64,000 nt of DNA from Mycobacterium sp. IS-1264 (GCF_001954195.1 NZ_MBES01000058.1:1-64000), one strand, 5' to 3'. Shown: positions 1 to 9,682, counted from the first letter of the stretch. The notes: generated by a model not told the origin, from the sequence alone. Made by a program: numbers and translations.

Positions 1-224
1 GTTTTCGCTCCGGCCGGGGGGGGGGCCGGGCCGCGCTGCACAAGGTGGCGCATGATCCCCGGCTGGCCCGCTCCAATCTCGTCGCGACGGTGCGCGCCGA
101 TCTGCTGCGGCGCGCCGCCCGGCCGGCCGACGCGGTGGCCTGGTACCGAATCGCGTTGGAGTCCAACGGTTCCGAGCCGGGCCGCGAGTTCTTGCGCCGA
201 CGCATCGCCGAGTGCGGCGGATAG
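1..224 (+). pseudogene. Inverted 3' fragment of an ECF sigma factor (DUF6596 tail)
   Basis: The frame ending in TAG at 222-224 encodes the conserved tail of DUF6596-type sigma factors, including the stretch ADLLRRAARPADAVAWYRIA. Its first codons (positions 1-27) repeat, in inverted orientation, the point where the minus-strand sigma gene at 408-1428 breaks off. Joined across that repeat, the two pieces give a protein of about 405 residues, normal for the family. The fragment is therefore the missing tail of the neighbouring gene, turned round by an inversion or by an assembly error at a contig end. No start codon belongs to it inside the window. Confidence 0.7.
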
Positions 225-407
225 TCAGGAGGGGTCCCGTGCGCCCAAGTCGCCGTTGAGATATCGGGCGCGGCAGGCGCGTCGCGCCAGCTTGCCGCTG
301 GTGGTTCGCGGGATCACGCCGGCCGCCACCAGCAGCACGTCGGCCAGTGGCAGGCGATGCCGGCGCGATACCGCCGCGCGGATGGCATCGATTACGGGTT
401 GCAGATC
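225..407 (-). pseudogene. 3' fragment of a fatty-acyl-AMP/CoA ligase (fadD family)
   Basis: On the minus strand, about 60 codons ending in TGA at 225-227 encode the end of an adenylate-forming ligase. The hallmark is PRTTSGKLARRACR, the conserved C-terminal lysine region of FadD proteins that load acyl chains onto AMP or polyketide synthases. The fragment is cut at about position 408, where it meets the GC-rich repeat inside the sigma gene. Its stop codon directly abuts the sigma tail's stop codon (222-224), so the two genes were convergent neighbours before rearrangement. The rest of the ligase is not in the window, and the family member cannot be named from the tail. Confidence 0.7.
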
Positions 408-434
408 GGCCCGCCCCCGGGCCGTCGCGAAAAC
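408..434. repeat. 27-nt inverted repeat paired with positions 1-27
   Basis: Read on the minus strand, 434-408 begins GTTTTCGC and continues into a G/C run ending GGGCC. Positions 1-27 on the plus strand read the same, with a few mismatches in the G run. The core at 408-423 is itself a hairpin, GGCCCG and CGGGCC around four C. The window starts exactly at the repeat edge. Such an end is typical of a contig terminus, or of an inversion breakpoint. Confidence 0.65.
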
Positions 435-1428
435 CGATCGCCAGCGCGCGATTGGCGGCCACCACGGGGGAGTCGGTCATCCGCCACAGCCGGTCGTAGG
501 CGGCGCAGATCGCGACCCAGTCGGTCTGCTCCCAGGACGGGGCCGTCGCGTGCACCGCCGCGATCACCGCCTGCGGCAGGTAGGCGCCCGTCGATCCCGC
601 GGCCGCCCGCAACCGCTGCAGGCCGCGCGCGATGCGGCCGCGGTCCCAACGGCGCCGGTCCTGGTCCTCGAGCGGCACCAGCATGCCGGCGTCGTCCACC
701 CGGGTCGCCCGTCGCGAATCGTGTAGCAGCATCAGGGCCGCCAGGGCGTGCGCCTCCGGCTCGTCGGGCATCAGCGCGCACAATTCTCCGGCCAGCCGAA
801 TTCCCTCGTCGCACAGCTCGTCTCGAATTGCGGACGGCCCCGCGGTCGACCAATAGCCCTCGGTGAACACCGAGTAGATGCAACCCAGCACGTGCGGTGT
901 GCGCTCGGCCAGCAGCTCGGCCGGAGGCACCCGCAGCGGGATGTTGGCGTGCCGAATCTTGTTCTTGGCACGCGTGATTCGCTGGCCGATGGCCGGCTCG
1001 GTCTGTAGCAGGGCGCGGGCGATCTCGGCGACGGTCAACCCGGACACCAGCCGCAGCGTCAGCGCCAGCTGCGACTGCCGGTCCAGCGCCGGGTGCGCGC
1101 AGGTGAACATCATCCGCAACTCGTCGTCACGGACCGGGTGCACGTCCACCCGGTCGGTCCGGGCCCTGATCTCGTCGACCACCGCCGCCAATTCCTTTCC
1201 GGGACGGATGGATTCGCGACGCAGCCGGTCGCGCGCGCGGTTGCGGGCGACGGTCACCAGCCACCCGCCGGGACTGTCGGGCACGCCGTCGCGCGGCCAG
1301 GTCCGAAGCGCCTCGGCGCAGGCCTCCTGGACGGCGTCCTCGGCGACGGTGAGGTCCCCGGACCACCGCGCGAGCGCGGCGACGGCCGGTCCCCATTCCC
1401 GGCGGAAGACGCCGTCCAGGTTGGCCAT
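408..1428 (-). CDS. ECF sigma factor, DUF6596 type, 3' end displaced
   Basis: ATG at 1428 opens a frame with sigma region 2 near the start (MANLDGVFRREWG, then EDAVQEAC), region 4 (QSQLALTLRLVSGLTVAEIARA) and the DUF6596 C-terminal extension. This is a transcription initiation factor of the SigJ-like group that is paired with YCII/DGPF proteins. About 340 codons are normal; at the GC-rich repeat (408-434) the reading continues out of family sequence and stays open to the window edge. The true tail lies inverted at 1-224. The start is 8 nt after the stop of the YCII gene, so both are probably co-transcribed. The domain family is clear; the target regulon is unknown. Confidence 0.75.
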
Positions 1429-1436
1429 TCGCGAAT

Positions 1437-2135
1437 CTAGAGCCCTGAAACCCCGGCCAGTTGCCGCAGCTCCACGGTGGAGGCGGGGATCATTCCGGCC
1501 AGCTTGACCGCCTCGTCGCGATCCGCGGCGGCCAGCAGGTAGAAGCCGGTCGCAATCTCGGCGCCTTCCGCGTAGGGCCCGTCGGTCAACAGCACCTGGC
1601 CGTCGCGGACGCGCATCGTCGTCGCCGTCGTCGGCTCGCGCAATGCGGCGCCCCCGACAATGTGATCGCCTGCGGCAGCGGCGAATTCACCGTGCCGCGC
1701 CGCTTCCGCCTCCCATTCCGGCGTGCCCGGGGTATTGGCGGATGCCGGCGACTCCAGGAGCAGTGCCAGCCATTGGCCGCCGGTGCCTTTCCAATCGGGA
1801 TCGAACGCGTGGTAGGTCGGCCGGACTTCGATCGCGCCGTGCTGGGCGGCGGGAACGTCGCGGGCCAGCTTCAGCGCCTCGTCGAGGTCCTCGGCCTCGA
1901 ACACGTAGTAACCGCATGCCACCTCGGCGGCCTCGGCGAATGGACCGTCGGTGACCACGGGCGAGTCGGGTCCGCCGGTGATGCGCACACCCGTCGCCGT
2001 CGGTAGCAGGGCGTCACCGGCGCGGATCGCCGAGCCGGCCTTGGCGTGGAAGTTCTGGTAAGCCGTCATCACGGGCTCCCGCTCGTCGGGGGTCAGCTCC
2101 CGTTCCTGGCTGATCAACAGCGCGAAATACTGCAT
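1437..2135 (-). CDS. Tandem YCII (DGPF) domain protein
   Basis: A 232-residue protein with two YCII domains, each carrying the DGPF/DGPY signature (TDGPFAE in the first half, TDGPYAEGAE in the second). YCII proteins are small ferredoxin-like-fold proteins with a conserved His/Asp pair; those next to DUF6596 sigma factors are thought to act as sensors or enzymes in the same stress unit. I chose the ATG at 2135 because MQYFALLI is the canonical start and GGAGGTGA lies 6 nt upstream; an upstream in-frame start would add 27 unrelated residues. It is the first gene of a two-gene unit with the sigma factor. Substrate is unknown. Confidence 0.85.
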   Translation of the reverse strand: MQYFALLISQERELTPDEREPVMTAYQNFHAKAGSAIRAGDALLPTATGVRITGGPDSPVVTDGPFAEAAEVACGYYVFEAEDLDEALKLARDVPAAQHGAIEVRPTYHAFDPDWKGTGGQWLALLLESPASANTPGTPEWEAEAARHGEFAAAAGDHIVGGAALREPTTATTMRVRDGQVLLTDGPYAEGAEIATGFYLLAAADRDEAVKLAGMIPASTVELRQLAGVSGL

Positions 2136-2229
2136 GTTCGTCACCTCCGGTCGTGAGCGAAGCCCTGTGCTCCACTCTCTACCTGTTCGACGAACGCCGC
2201 AGCGCCGATCCGACACCCGGCGAAAAAAA

Positions 2230-3126
2230 TTAGGCGGCGGCCCCCGGCTTGAGGTAGGTCACCAGGCTGACGTCAAGCATTTCTTCGGTGAAGTAGTGCT
2301 CGCAGCCCCGCAGGTACTTGATGTAGCGGTTGTAGACCTCTTCGGAAGTGACCTCGATGGCCTTGTCTCTGTTGGACTCGAGCGTGTCGCCCCAGATGTG
2401 CAGCGTCTTGATGTAGTGCGGGCGCAGCGAAAGCGGTTCGGGCACCACAAAACCCGCTTTCTCGCCGTGGTCGACCATCATCTGAGTGGACGGCAGCCGG
2501 CCACCCGGGAAGATTTCGGTGATGATGAACTTGATGAAACGGGCCGTCTCGAAGGTCAACTTCTTGCCGAGGGCCGCCATCTCGTAGGGGTGGTAGCTGA
2601 CGCTGCTCTGGACGGTCATCCGCCCGTCCTCGGGCATGATGTCGTAGCACCTCTTGAAGAAGTCGTCGTAGTTCTCGTGCCCAAAGTGTTCGAAGGCCTC
2701 GATCGACACGATGCGGTCGACGGGCTCGTTGAAGTCCTCCCAGTTCTGCAGGCGGACCTGGCATGACCGGTTCGTGTCCAGGGCCCCCAGCACCTGCTCG
2801 CAGCGGGCGTGCTGATTCTTTGACAACGTCAGGCCGATGACATTGACGTCGAACCGCTCGACGGCGCGCTTCATGGTGGTGCCCCAGCCGCAGCCGATGT
2901 CCAGCAGGGTCATGCCCGGCTTGAGGTCCAGCTTGTCCAGGTTGAGGTCGATCTTGGCGTACTGCGCCTCTTCCAGCGTCATGTCGTCGTTTTTGAAGTA
3001 GGCGCAGCTGTAGGTCCTGGTCGGGTCCTGGAACAGGGCGAAGAAGTCGTCCGAGACGTCGTAGTGCGCCTGAATGTCTTCGGGAGCCGTCCGTATCTTG
3101 GTCGGGCTAGCCGGTTGATCAGCCAT
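2230..3126 (-). CDS. mmaA4: Hydroxymycolate synthase MmaA4 (SAM-dependent mycolic acid methyltransferase)
   Basis: SAM-dependent methyltransferase of the cyclopropane-synthase fold, 298 residues (301 in M. tuberculosis). It adds a methyl group plus water at the distal double bond of meromycolate to give the hydroxy intermediate of oxygenated mycolates. Motif [10 protein letters not shown], is at residues 74-82 and the acceptor-site signature YSCAYF at 39-44. The sequence follows MmaA4 through the C-terminal [11 protein letters not shown]. The start at 3126 ([10 protein letters not shown]) has GGAGAA upstream and matches the family; GTG/ATG codons up to 3156 are in frame. First gene downstream of the flavin monooxygenase on the same strand, gap 129 nt. 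Confidence 0.9.
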   Translation of the reverse strand: MADQPASPTKIRTAPEDIQAHYDVSDDFFALFQDPTRTYSCAYFKNDDMTLEEAQYAKIDLNLDKLDLKPGMTLLDIGCGWGTTMKRAVERFDVNVIGLTLSKNQHARCEQVLGALDTNRSCQVRLQNWEDFNEPVDRIVSIEAFEHFGHENYDDFFKRCYDIMPEDGRMTVQSSVSYHPYEMAALGKKLTFETARFIKFIITEIFPGGRLPSTQMMVDHGEKAGFVVPEPLSLRPHYIKTLHIWGDTLESNRDKAIEVTSEEVYNRYIKYLRGCEHYFTEEMLDVSLVTYLKPGAAA

Positions 3127-3255
3127 TTTCGCCTTCTTCTCCTGGATGATGGTCATTGCCTGGGGCAGGCACGCATCTCGGTCGGTGTCAAAGGATACCC
3201 AATGTCAAGGCGGGGTTTGACCGACACAGGCCGAATTTCGACGGGGCGCGGCCGG

Positions 3256-4734
3256 TCAGCGGAACTGGTAATCGCTCAGCGGGAATCGTGATCCTTCACG
3301 TACCGCGTTGCGCGTCGACGTGGGCCGCAGCAGGGTCGCCTCGCCATCGGGGTTGAAGTAGTAGGACCGCGAGGTGGCACAGTCGCCCGCGTAGAACACC
3401 GTGTTGTCGAGAAGGTCGGTCATCCGTTCCAGGAAGCGCGCATTCGCTTCCTCGGTCACCTCGAATTCCGTCGCTCCTCTGCGCTGCATTTCCCCGAACA
3501 GCCGGTCCATGTGCCGCATCTGGTATTCCATCGTGTTGAAGAACGACAGGCCGGAAAAGGCGAACGGACTGGCCAAGCTCAAGTAGTTGGGGAAGTACGG
3601 AATGGACACCCCCTCGTAGGCCTGGAACCGGTTCTCTCGCCACCACTTCCCCAGGTTGCGGCCTTGGCGCCCGATCACCTCGATGGCCGGAAAGTTGGTG
3701 TTCCAGAGATCAAAACCGGTGGCCAGTGCCAGCGTGTCGATGACGGTCTTGCGCCCGTCGGCGGTGACGATGCCGTCGGGCTCGATCCGCTCGATGCTGT
3801 TGGTCTCCAGATGCACATGCGGCTTGGTAAAGGTCCGGTAATAGCTGTTGGACCAGGTGGGTCGCTTGCAGCCGAAGTCGTAGTCGGGCGTCAGTCTGCG
3901 CCGCAGTTCCTTGTCGCGGACCGAGATGAACCGGTTGATTTTGGCAAGATCCGCCGCGGCAATGTTCAGCCGCCGGAACTGCCGGTAGTGCAGCACACCG
4001 GTCACCATCATCAACTCGAAGAGCGTGTCGGTGACCAGCCGGAAGGCCCGGTGCACCAGCGGCACCCGAGCGAATACCCGCTGCAGCCAAACCGGGATCG
4101 CGAAGTCGATCTTGGGCACCACATGGATCGCCGTCCGCTGGTACACCGTCAGCTCGGCGACTTTGGCGGCCAGCTCGGGTATCAACTGAACCGCGGTCGC
4201 CCCGGTACCGATGATCCCGACGCGACGGCCGTCGAACTCGTAGTCGTTGTCCCACGCGGTGGTGTGGATGACCTTGCCTTCGAAAGTCTCCATTCCTGGG
4301 ATGTCGGGGGTGTGTGGCTGGGACAGGAAGCCTGTCGCGGTGATCAGAAAACGTGTCGTCAGGCTCGTGCCGTCGGCCAGCGCCACCTGCCATAACCGCT
4401 GGTCCTCATCCCAGCTTGCGCTCTCGACCGTCGCGTTGAATCGCATGTGGCGGCGCACGTCGTACTTGTCGGCGACGCGTTCGGCGTACCGCTTCAGTTC
4501 GGCGCCCGGCGCGAACAGCCGCGACCAGTACGGATTGGGCTCGAACCAATACGAGTAGGTGGTGGACGGGATGTCGACGGCCAGCCCGGGGTAATGGTTG
4601 ACGTGCCAGGTCCCGCCCAGGTCCGAGTCGCGATCGAGGATGACGATGTTGTCGTATCCAAGCCGCTTGAGCTGGATGGCTGTGCCAATCCCCCCGAAAC
4701 CTGCACCGACTATGACGGCGTCGAGATTGTCCAT
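3256..4734 (-). CDS. Baeyer-Villiger-type flavin monooxygenase in the mycolate cluster
   Basis: A 492-residue class B flavoprotein monooxygenase. It has an N-terminal FAD Rossmann motif (GAGFGG, residues 10-15), the Baeyer-Villiger fingerprint FEGKVIHTTAWD at 151-162, and a second, NADPH-binding Rossmann motif GTGATA at 176-181. Enzymes of this class insert oxygen next to a ketone to form an ester. It lies between mmaA4 and the mmaA2-like gene, exactly where M. tuberculosis carries mmaA3, and on the same strand. Because ketomycolates are made through MmaA4, a reasonable inference is that this enzyme turns ketomycolates into wax-ester mycolates. It could instead be a general EthA/MymA-like detoxifying enzyme. 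Domain assignment is firm; substrate is inferred. Confidence 0.85.
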   Translation of the reverse strand: MDNLDAVIVGAGFGGIGTAIQLKRLGYDNIVILDRDSDLGGTWHVNHYPGLAVDIPSTTYSYWFEPNPYWSRLFAPGAELKRYAERVADKYDVRRHMRFNATVESASWDEDQRLWQVALADGTSLTTRFLITATGFLSQPHTPDIPGMETFEGKVIHTTAWDNDYEFDGRRVGIIGTGATAVQLIPELAAKVAELTVYQRTAIHVVPKIDFAIPVWLQRVFARVPLVHRAFRLVTDTLFELMMVTGVLHYRQFRRLNIAAADLAKINRFISVRDKELRRRLTPDYDFGCKRPTWSNSYYRTFTKPHVHLETNSIERIEPDGIVTADGRKTVIDTLALATGFDLWNTNFPAIEVIGRQGRNLGKWWRENRFQAYEGVSIPYFPNYLSLASPFAFSGLSFFNTMEYQMRHMDRLFGEMQRRGATEFEVTEEANARFLERMTDLLDNTVFYAGDCATSRSYYFNPDGEATLLRPTSTRNAVREGSRFPLSDYQFR

Positions 4735-4900
4735 GGTGCGTGAAAGGGTCCTTTCGTGGAGCCGGGCAACCGGCGCGTCGCCAGCTGCCCTCCACGGCGA
4801 ACTTGATCAGGTGAAATCTTAGTAGGAAATCCGATTCGTCGCCCACACGCCCTGGCCACGGGTTGGTTTGAGCTCAGTCACATCTATATAAAAATGCGCG

Positions 4901-5767
4901 CTACTTCTTCTCCAGGGTGAATTGGTTGACGTCGGCGTAGCGCGTGCGGAATGCCTTCGCGCAGCCGGTCAGGTACTTCATGTACCGCTCGTAGACCTCC
5001 TCGGACTGGATCGCGATGGCCTCGTCCCGGTGCGCCTGGAGCGCCTCCGCCCACAAGTCGAGGGTCCTGGCGTAGTGCAGCTGCAGTGATTGCCGGCGGG
5101 TCAGCGTGAAGCCGGCCTTCGACGAGTGCTGCTCGACCTTCTCGATAGACGGCAACCGGCCGCCCGGGAAGATCTCGGTGACGATGAACTTGATGAAGCG
5201 GGCCATCTCGAAGGTCAGGGGGATGCCCTGTTCAGTGCACTCCTGCGGCGTCAGCCCGGTGATCGTGTGCAGCAGCATCACCCCGTCGGCGGGCAGGACG
5301 GTGTGGGCCATCCGGAAGAAGTCGTCGTAACGCTCGTGGCCGAAGTGTTCGAACGCGCCGATCGACACGATCCGGTCGACGGGCTCGTCGAACTGCTCCC
5401 AGCCGTTCAGCAGCACCCGTTTGCTGCGTGGGCTGTCCATCTCGTCGAACATCTTCTGCACGTGGGCGGCCTGGTTCTTCGACAACGTCAAGCCGACGAC
5501 ATTCACGTCGTAGCGCTCGATGGCCCGCCGCATGGTGGCGCCCCAGCCGCAGCCGACGTCGAGCAACGTCATGCCCGGCCGCAGGCCCAGCTTGCCCAGC
5601 GCCAGGTCGATCTTGGCGATCTGAGCCTCTTCCAGCGTCATGTCCTCGCGCTCGAAGTACGCGCAGCTGTAGGTCTGCGTTGGGTCTAGGAACAGGCGGA
5701 AAAAGTCGTCAGAGAGGTCGTAGTGCGCCTGCACGTCGGCAAAGTGCGGCGTCAGTTTCTCGGCCAT
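4901..5767 (-). CDS. mmaA2: Mycolic acid cyclopropane synthase, MmaA2/CmaA1-like
   Basis: A 288-residue SAM-dependent mycolate methyltransferase. It has the YSCAYF substrate-site motif, motif [10 protein letters not shown], and the bicarbonate-site region shared by CmaA1 and MmaA2. Stretches such as [11 protein letters not shown] and TLTRRQSLQ are closer to MmaA2 than to CmaA1, and the position between mmaA1 and mmaA4 is that of mmaA2. The likely job is cyclopropanation of the distal or proximal double bond of alpha- or oxygenated mycolates. The ATG at 5767 has GGGGGAC 10-12 nt upstream and is 26 nt from the mmaA1 stop. An MmaA3-like activity is less likely, because MmaA3 acts on hydroxymycolates and aligns less well. 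Confidence 0.8.
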   Translation of the reverse strand: MAEKLTPHFADVQAHYDLSDDFFRLFLDPTQTYSCAYFEREDMTLEEAQIAKIDLALGKLGLRPGMTLLDVGCGWGATMRRAIERYDVNVVGLTLSKNQAAHVQKMFDEMDSPRSKRVLLNGWEQFDEPVDRIVSIGAFEHFGHERYDDFFRMAHTVLPADGVMLLHTITGLTPQECTEQGIPLTFEMARFIKFIVTEIFPGGRLPSIEKVEQHSSKAGFTLTRRQSLQLHYARTLDLWAEALQAHRDEAIAIQSEEVYERYMKYLTGCAKAFRTRYADVNQFTLEKK

Positions 5768-5793
5768 GGCGTGGTGCGTCCCCCGGCTAATCG

Positions 5794-6723
<930 letters not shown>

Positions 6724-6746
6724 CTAAACGCCGCCCTGTCCGGGAT

Positions 6747-7676
6747 TTAGCGGGCCTCGGCGAAGTTACTAGTCAGCACGCTGATCAGCGGATCCCACAG
6801 TTGCTGAGGCAGGTCGTGGCCCATGCCGTCGAACAAGATTAGCCGAGCGCCGCTGATGGCGCGCGCGATCGCCCGGCCACCAAAGGGCCGCATCAGCTTG
6901 TCGGAGCGGCCGTGGACCACCACCGTCGGCGCGGCGATGCGGCGGTCGTAGGGCGCCAGGCTGCCGCTGCCCAGGATCGCCGCGAAATGGCGGGCGATGC
7001 CCTGCGGGTAGTAGTTGCGGTCGTACCCCTCGGCCGCGTCGGTGCGAACCTGCTCTTCGGGCATGCGATAGCGGGGGCTGCCGATGATATTGCTGACGCG
7101 CACCGCGTTGTCGATGATCACATCGCGCGGCGCGTTCCGCGGTGGACCCTTGAGGAGCGCGAGCAAAGCGCTCGGGGCCGGCGGCGGCAGGAACGGTGAG
7201 TTGTTGCTGGAGAACAGGATTCCCAACGTTTTCGTCCGCGTCGGGAAGCGTGCCGCGAAAACCTGGGCGATCATGCCGCCCATCGATGCCCCGACGATGT
7301 GGGCGTGCTCGAGACCCAGGTGATCGAGCAGCGCGGCGGCGTCGTCGGCCATGTCCTCCAGCGTGTATGCCGCGTTGCTGCGCAGGCCGAGCCAGGACCG
7401 GGCCAGCCGCGTCACCAGCGGCTGCCCGGAGCTGCGGTGCTCGGTCTTGCTGGACAGGCCGACGTCGCGGTTGTCATAGCGGATCACCCGCAGGCCCTGC
7501 CCAACGAGCTTCTCGCAGAACGCCGTTCGCCACAGCAACAGTTGCGCGCCCAGGCCCATGATCAGCAGCACGGGCGGGTCGGCAAGGTCGCCCATGTCTT
7601 CGTAGTAGAGCTTCACCTCGCCCGGGGCGTCGCGCGAGGTGGCCCCCGCTATCGCGTAGCCGCTGCGGATCTGCAC
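6747..7676 (-). CDS. lipG: Alpha/beta hydrolase LipG
   Basis: A 309-residue alpha/beta-hydrolase with the nucleophile elbow GASMGG (Ser131), a candidate acid in HGRSDKLM and the catalytic histidine in GMGHDLP near the end. M. tuberculosis LipG, at the same place, has carboxylesterase/phospholipase-type activity on short substrates. No signal peptide is visible, so it should act in the cytosol or at the inner face of the membrane. The start is GTG at 7676 with GGGGCGG upstream, 10 nt after the ABC1 kinase stop, so the two are probably one transcript. The place next to mycolate genes suggests a role in lipid remodelling, but no direct link is shown. Confidence 0.85.
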   Translation of the reverse strand: MQIRSGYAIAGATSRDAPGEVKLYYEDMGDLADPPVLLIMGLGAQLLLWRTAFCEKLVGQGLRVIRYDNRDVGLSSKTEHRSSGQPLVTRLARSWLGLRSNAAYTLEDMADDAAALLDHLGLEHAHIVGASMGGMIAQVFAARFPTRTKTLGILFSSNNSPFLPPPAPSALLALLKGPPRNAPRDVIIDNAVRVSNIIGSPRYRMPEEQVRTDAAEGYDRNYYPQGIARHFAAILGSGSLAPYDRRIAAPTVVVHGRSDKLMRPFGGRAIARAISGARLILFDGMGHDLPQQLWDPLISVLTSNFAEAR

Positions 7677-7686
7677 TAGACCGCCC

Positions 7687-9033
7687 CTATACCTCGACGT
7701 CGGTCTGGTGCTCGCGGCTGACCTCGACCATGAAGTTCGCGAAGTATCCCGTCAGCTGCGGATCCGACATCATCTGCCACTTGGGTGCGAGCAGCTTCAT
7801 GTACCGCTCGACGTAGAGGAACTGCTTGCCGATCAGGACCAGCTCCCGGGGCAGCTTGACGTCGTAGGCGTCGGCCAGCGCGGAGAGCTGGCGGCCGATG
7901 TCGGCATAGGACAACTCGCCCAGGGTCTGCATGGTCAGCGGCGTGGCGAAGCGCTCCAGGTCCTTCGCGGCCTGGGCTTCGGGCTTCATGGTGCCGACGG
8001 CGCCCATCAGCACGACGATCTTGCCTGCCGCGGCGTGGTCCTTCTTCACCAGCAGCGCGTACACGAGTTCGCGCAGCAGCCAGCGGGTGCGCGGGTCGAT
8101 GCGGCCCATGATCCCGAAGTCGAAGAAGACGATGCGGCCCTGGTCGTCGACGTAGAGGTTGCCCGCGTGCAGGTCGCCGTGGAACAGCCCGTGCCGCAGA
8201 CCGCCCTCGAACAGGCTGAATAGCAACGCTTTAACCAGCTCGGTGCCGTCGAACCCGGCCTTGCGGATGGCGGCGGCGTTATCGATGCGGATGCCGTGCA
8301 CCCGCTCCATCGTCAGCACCCGGTCGGTGGTCAGGTCCCAGTACACCTGGGGGACCCGGATGTTGCGGCCCAGCGGTGAGGCGTGCAGGTGGGACACCCA
8401 GGCCTCCATCGACTGCGCCTCCAGGCGGAAGTTCAGCTCCTCGGCTAGGTTGTCGGAAAAGTCGGCGACGACGTCTTGGGCGGACAACCGCCGGCCGAGC
8501 TTCGCCAGCTCCACCGTCTGCGCGAAGCGCTTCAGGATCTGTAGGTCCGCGGCGACGCGGCGGCGGATGCCCGGCCGCTGGATCTTGACGACGACGTCTT
8601 CGCCGCTGTGCAGGGTCGCGTAGTGCACCTGGGCGATGGACGCCGACGCGAACGGTTCTTCCTCGAAGCTGGCGAACAGCTCCGACGGCTGGGCGCCGAG
8701 CTCCTCGGCGAACAGCTTGTGCACCTCGTCCTTGTCGGCCGGTGGCACGCGGTCGAGCAGGTCGCGGAATTCGCGGGACAGCGACTCGCCGAACGCACCG
8801 GGGCTGGACGCGATGATCTGCCCGAACTTCACGTACGTCGGCCCCAGATCGGCAAAGGTCTGCGGGAGCTGCTTGATCACCTTCTGCTGCCACGGACCCC
8901 TGCCCGGCAGCTTGGTGACGACGCGAGCCGCGGTGCGGGTGACCTGCCAACCGGTGGCTGCCACCCGGGCCGCTTCGACCGGCAAGGGCACCCGGTCGAG
9001 CCTGGCCACCTCGCGGTGTTTGGTAGAACTCAT
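7687..9033 (-). CDS. ABC1/UbiB-family atypical kinase (Rv0647c-like)
   Basis: A 448-residue member of the ABC1/ADCK/UbiB family. The family-specific KxGQ motif is YVKFGQ at residues 67-72; it is followed by the nucleotide-loop region SIAQVH, the VAIK-equivalent lysine in VVVKIQRPG, the catalytic-loop HGDLHAGNLY and the metal-binding DFGIMG. Members support quinone or isoprenoid-lipid metabolism and are often ATPases rather than protein kinases. The ATG at 9033 (MSSTKHREV) agrees with the M. tuberculosis gene; the frame is open well upstream but without family sequence. It is followed within 10 nt by lipG. The biochemical substrate in mycobacteria is unknown to me. Confidence 0.88.
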   Translation of the reverse strand: MSSTKHREVARLDRVPLPVEAARVAATGWQVTRTAARVVTKLPGRGPWQQKVIKQLPQTFADLGPTYVKFGQIIASSPGAFGESLSREFRDLLDRVPPADKDEVHKLFAEELGAQPSELFASFEEEPFASASIAQVHYATLHSGEDVVVKIQRPGIRRRVAADLQILKRFAQTVELAKLGRRLSAQDVVADFSDNLAEELNFRLEAQSMEAWVSHLHASPLGRNIRVPQVYWDLTTDRVLTMERVHGIRIDNAAAIRKAGFDGTELVKALLFSLFEGGLRHGLFHGDLHAGNLYVDDQGRIVFFDFGIMGRIDPRTRWLLRELVYALLVKKDHAAAGKIVVLMGAVGTMKPEAQAAKDLERFATPLTMQTLGELSYADIGRQLSALADAYDVKLPRELVLIGKQFLYVERYMKLLAPKWQMMSDPQLTGYFANFMVEVSREHQTDVEV

Positions 9034-9086
9034 TCCAGCAGTCTGCCAAACCGGCGGTGTCAAGTCGCAATTCGGTGTGAGGACAC

Positions 9087-9680
9087 TCACTTTGCTTTCC
9101 AGGGCTGTACCCAGCCCTCGATCTGCCAGTTCTCCAGGCCGGCGATCAATTCGTACATGGTGGCGCCGTCGATGGTCTCCCGGATGATGTCGGCGTGCCC
9201 GGCGTGCCGGGCCAACTCGTTGATCACGTGCAGGATCACCCAGCGCACCGACCATGCCGGCTGGTTTTTGGGGAACCACGGGATGTCTCGGGGAACCGGC
9301 ACCGCCGCGTCGAGATCCGCGGTTTCCGCCAGCCGCAGCGATTTCTCGTTCTGCGCTTCGAACGCCCGCAGCAGCCCGTCCAGCGTCTCGTCGGGCCGCA
9401 TCACGTGCTGCTCGCCGAACTCCTGGGCGATCTGCTCGAACGGGCGAGTGTCCTTCGGCGGCTCCTCCGGCGCGGCGGCGACGCGCGCCATCCAAGTGCG
9501 TTGCATCGCGGTTGCGTGCTTGACCAGCCCGCCGATCGACAGCGCACTGACCGTGGGTGCGGACCGGGCCTGCTCGTCGGTCAGGCCGTACGACACGGCG
9601 AAGTACGCGCTTTGGTGAAACGCCAAGTATTCGCGCAGGGCGCTGCGTTCGTCGGCGACGGGCGGGGCAAGTGCGGGCAT
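9087..9680 (-). CDS. DinB/DUF664-family protein
   Basis: A 197-residue four-helix-bundle protein of the DinB/DUF664 superfamily, the group that includes mycothiol- and bacillithiol-dependent transferases. Conserved metal-binding histidines are visible in GGLVKHATAMQRTWM (one) and in LHVINELARHAGHADIIRE (two), the usual three-histidine pattern. A thiol-dependent S-transferase role fits a mycothiol-producing actinobacterium, but the substrate is unknown. The ATG at 9680 follows an AGGAGG-type site, and the upstream DinB gene ends 2 nt away, so the pair is translated together. It is not in the M. tuberculosis version of this locus as I know it. Confidence 0.8.
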   Translation of the reverse strand: MPALAPPVADERSALREYLAFHQSAYFAVSYGLTDEQARSAPTVSALSIGGLVKHATAMQRTWMARVAAAPEEPPKDTRPFEQIAQEFGEQHVMRPDETLDGLLRAFEAQNEKSLRLAETADLDAAVPVPRDIPWFPKNQPAWSVRWVILHVINELARHAGHADIIRETIDGATMYELIAGLENWQIEGWVQPWKAK

Positions 9681-9682
9681 TC

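Noticed and set aside
392..883. Apparent frameshift in the sigma gene
   Set aside because: The sigma frame is open without shift from 1428; the break at about 408 is a change of sequence content (fadD tail), explained by inversion, not by an indel.
4901..5767. Assigning the second methyltransferase as mmaA3
   Set aside because: Its sequence and position fit MmaA2/CmaA1 better. Without tools the subfamily call is tentative, but the mmaA3 slot is filled by the monooxygenase.
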